Assembly (NCBI GenBank): GCA_947627075.1
Contig: CANQUR010000077.1
Location: 1 to 7,465 of the forward strand
Reading direction: 5' to 3'
Source of the DNA: an uncultured Clostridia bacterium
GTDB taxonomy: Bacteria; Bacillota; Clostridia; Christensenellales; Pumilibacteraceae
DNA: 7,465 nt
Shown: positions 6,154 to 7,465 of the stretch, piece after piece
How the letters are laid out: each line of letters starts with the position of its first letter
How positions within the stretch are numbered: the first letter of the stretch is position 1
The notes under the pieces: model-generated
What the model saw: only the letters and a program-made list of their open reading frames with translations
What the model was told of the DNA's origin: nothing
The model's database searches: none
Translations under genes and position numbers: made by a program

Positions 6154-6993
6154 ATGAAAAAATTATTATTGACATTACTCAGCATATCGCTTGTATTTGC
6201 ATTTTCATTCGGGGCGACGGCTTGCAACGGCGGCACTCCCGAAAAGACAATTGTTGTGGGCGCAAGCTCCACTCCTCACGCCGAGATACTCGAGACGATT
6301 CGCGAGGACTTGCGTAACGAAGGATTCGAACTCGATATTCGTATCTACGACGATTACGTACTTCCCAACAAGTCGCTCGAAGAGGGCGACCTCGACGCGA
6401 ATTACTTCCAACACACGCCTTATCTCGACGATTTCAATTCCAAAAACGGCACCCATATCGTTTCGGCGGGCAAGATTCATTACGAACCGTTCGGAGTATA
6501 CGGCAAAAACGTAACCAAGGCGGACTTTGAGGCGACCAAGACCGGACGCACCATATTCATTCCCGGCGACGGCTCCAACTGCACTCGCGCGCTCTTGGTG
6601 CTTGCGGACAACGGCTACATAACGCTTAAAGACGGCGCTTCGGCGTCCGACACGCTCAGCGACAAGGATATCTCCGACAACAAAGGAAATACGATAACCC
6701 TCGTCGAGGCGTCCAACATTCCGGCACAGCTCAAAAATTCGAACGACGGCACCATAGCGGTCATAAACGGCAACTACGCGCTCGAAGCGGGTCTTAAAAT
6801 AGCCGACGTGCTTGCGGTGGAGAATGCGTCGGGCGAGGCGGCTCAATTGTATGCCAACATTGTAGCCGTAAAGCAAGGTAGCGAAAACAGCGCAAAGACA
6901 AAGGCGCTCCTCAAAGTGCTCAAAACCAAAAAGGTTTACGACTTTATTACCGAGCATTATAACGGAGCCGTTTTGCCCTCGTTTACCCTTTAA
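6154..6993 (+). CDS. metQ: Methionine-binding lipoprotein MetQ, 279 aa
   Basis: This is the extracytoplasmic receptor that delivers methionine to MetNI. A lipoprotein signal peptide is clear: Met-Lys-Lys, a hydrophobic core to about residue 20, and a lipobox GATAC with Cys24 as the lipidated residue. Ala at -3 is less common than Leu. Family signatures follow: VGASSTPHAEILE (35-47), IYDDYVLPNKSLEEGDLDANYFQH (64-87 overall), SAGKIHYEPFGVY (104-116), a PGDGSN..RAL segment (137-147) with Arg145 at the position that contacts the ligand carboxylate, and INGNYALEAG (204-213), whose Asn-Tyr region lines the pocket. The usual Asp-Pro in the fifth motif is Asp-Gly here. The gene begins one base after the metI stop, with AAAGGAGAG at about 6136-6144 as SD. 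Length is typical. D-methionine or related substrates cannot be excluded. Confidence 0.95.
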   Translation: MKKLLLTLLSISLVFAFSFGATACNGGTPEKTIVVGASSTPHAEILETIREDLRNEGFELDIRIYDDYVLPNKSLEEGDLDANYFQHTPYLDDFNSKNGTHIVSAGKIHYEPFGVYGKNVTKADFEATKTGRTIFIPGDGSNCTRALLVLADNGYITLKDGASASDTLSDKDISDNKGNTITLVEASNIPAQLKNSNDGTIAVINGNYALEAGLKIADVLAVENASGEAAQLYANIVAVKQGSENSAKTKALLKVLKTKKVYDFITEHYNGAVLPSFTL

Positions 6994-7053
6994 TACAAAA
7001 AAACACTTCCTGAATTTAATAAATGCGTTTTATGGACGCATTGATAGCGAAAG

Positions 7054-7074
7054 GACGGCGGCGCCGTCTTTTTT
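7054..7074 (+). terminator. Intrinsic terminator of metNIQ
   Basis: GACGGC (7054-7059) pairs perfectly with GCCGTC (7063-7068) around a GGC loop and is followed by six T residues. A second small hairpin, AATGCG (7022-7027) with CGCATT (7037-7042), precedes it. It lies about 60 bases after the metQ stop. Confidence 0.85.
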
Positions 7075-7142
7075 GCGTATAAGAACTTTTTTTTGAGGGG
7101 AGTGCGCTATTTTAGCAAGAAAGAATAATCAATAAATAATTG

Positions 7143-7188
7143 CCGATAAAAACCGTGTGAAATTAAAAGGAAAAATCGGTTTTTTCGG
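7143..7188. repeat. Imperfect inverted repeat upstream of the right-edge promoter
   Basis: CCGATAAAAACCG (7143-7155) pairs with CGGTTTTTTCGG (7177-7188) over 12 base pairs with one bulged T, with a 21-base A-rich loop. The T-run lies inside the stem rather than after it, so it is not a standard terminator. It ends ten bases before the -35 box. Confidence 0.4.
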
Positions 7189-7197
7189 GCGAAATCG

Positions 7198-7226
7198 TTG
7201 CCAACTATGTCGATTTGTGGTATAAT
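7198..7226 (+). promoter_or_regulatory. Strong sigma-A promoter with TG extension
   Basis: TTGCCA (7198-7203, five of six matches) is separated by 17 bases from a consensus TATAAT (7221-7226), and a TG at 7218-7219 gives an extended -10. Transcription should start near 7233, leaving a leader of about 125 bases. Confidence 0.8.
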
Positions 7227-7239
7227 ACAAATATATTGG

Positions 7240-7255
7240 CGATTGTCGACAATCG
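7240..7255. promoter_or_regulatory. 16-bp perfect palindrome at the transcription start, candidate operator
   Basis: CGATTGTCGACAATCG is perfectly self-complementary and begins 13 bases after the -10 box, where a bound repressor would block initiation. It has no following T-tract and no loop, so it is not a terminator. I do not recognise the regulator. Confidence 0.45.
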
Positions 7256-7358
7256 GGGGAACGACTGATTTGCCGTGTTTTCCTATTATTGTACAACAGT
7301 TAATATAAATATAATAATAAATCCGCGCTAAAAAGCGGAATTGCCAAAGGAGAATAAT

Positions 7359-7465
7359 ATGAGGAAATTGATGAGTTCGACAATTATTATTTTGCCGCTG
7401 ATATTGCTAGCCATAATGTTAGTAAGCGGGGCAATAATGAGCATGGTGACGCACATTTACGTAGA
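7359..7465 (+). CDS. N-terminus of a membrane-anchored or secreted protein (cut by the right edge)
   Basis: The start ATG has AAAGGAG at 7346-7352, six bases upstream, and a strong promoter about 130 bases before it. The 35 visible codons give Met-Arg-Lys-Leu and then a long hydrophobic segment, about residues 8-28 (IIILPLILLAIMLVSG and onward), ending in MVTHIYV at the edge. This fits an uncleaved signal anchor, with the rest of the protein outside the cell. No signal peptidase site is clear in the visible part. The function cannot be determined here. A small hairpin, TCCGC (7322-7326) with GCGGA (7335-7339), lies just before the SD. Confidence 0.7.
   Translation, partial: MRKLMSSTIIILPLILLAIMLVSGAIMSMVTHIYV

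Larger units (their letters stand above)
6994..7358. other. Intergenic region between metQ and the right-edge gene
   Basis: The stretch holds a weak hairpin (7022-7042), the metNIQ terminator (7054-7074), an unexplained AT-rich part with a T8 run near 7087-7094, an imperfect hairpin (7143-7188), a strong promoter (7198-7226), a 16-bp palindrome (7240-7255) and a small hairpin before the SD of the next gene. I see no supportable gene. Confidence 0.6.

Noticed and set aside
6205..6957. 250-codon minus-strand open frame opposite metQ
   Set aside because: It is a shadow frame caused by the codon bias of metQ; the product has no domain features and there is no ribosome binding site.
7143..7188. 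Second terminator downstream of metQ
   Set aside because: The T-run is part of the stem, the loop is 21 bases, and no U-tract follows the hairpin.
1..7465. CRISPR array, tRNA, rRNA or insertion sequence
   Set aside because: No regularly spaced repeats, cloverleaf, rRNA-like sequence or transposase frame was seen on either strand.

Overview
The window looks like a chromosomal stretch of a low-to-moderate GC Firmicute, probably an uncultured gut-type clostridium. Evidence for this is strong Shine-Dalgarno (SD) sites of the AAGGAGG type, sigma-A style promoters, AT-rich intergenic DNA, intrinsic terminators, and a methionine ABC transporter whose binding protein is a lipoprotein. No rRNA, tRNA, CRISPR array or recognisable transposase is present. 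The taxon is an inference; nothing in the sequence fixes it more finely.

Left part (1-1145): the 3' end of a small membrane protein gene, probably the second half of a PQ-loop type protein cut by the window edge, is translationally coupled (ATGA overlap) to an SGNH/GDSL-fold protein that appears to have lost every catalytic residue. A convergent intergenic region of about 375 bases follows. It holds a strong hairpin terminator and an unusually dense set of inverted repeats, which I read as a non-coding structured or dispersed repeat element.

Middle part (1146-4110, minus strand): a two-gene module under its own promoter (TTTACT-N17-TATAAT). The first gene encodes a roughly 325-residue protein of unknown function and appears broken by a -1 frameshift near 3420-3430. 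The second encodes a RecQ-type helicase that lacks recognisable RQC zinc-binding and HRDC domains and instead ends in a PD-(D/E)XK-like nuclease domain. The pair is AT-rich compared with the genes to its right and resembles an accessory module, possibly anti-phage defence, now damaged. The first gene has a G8 tract where its SD should be.

Right part (4255-7074, plus strand): the complete metN-metI-metQ methionine importer operon (ATPase, permease, lipoprotein receptor). It is preceded by an extended -10 promoter and a leader of about 175 nt that contains a large hairpin overlapping an intrinsic terminator just before metN. The two structures are mutually exclusive, as in a riboswitch or attenuator, but I cannot match the leader to SAM-I or T-box. 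The operon ends in a clear terminator at 7054-7074.

Right edge (7075-7465): a strong promoter (TTGCCA-N17-TATAAT with a TG extension) with a perfect 16-bp palindrome at its probable transcription start drives a gene of which only the first 35 codons, encoding a signal or membrane anchor, are inside the window.

The most promising leads are the helicase-nuclease module with its broken partner, and the unclassified leader upstream of metNIQ.
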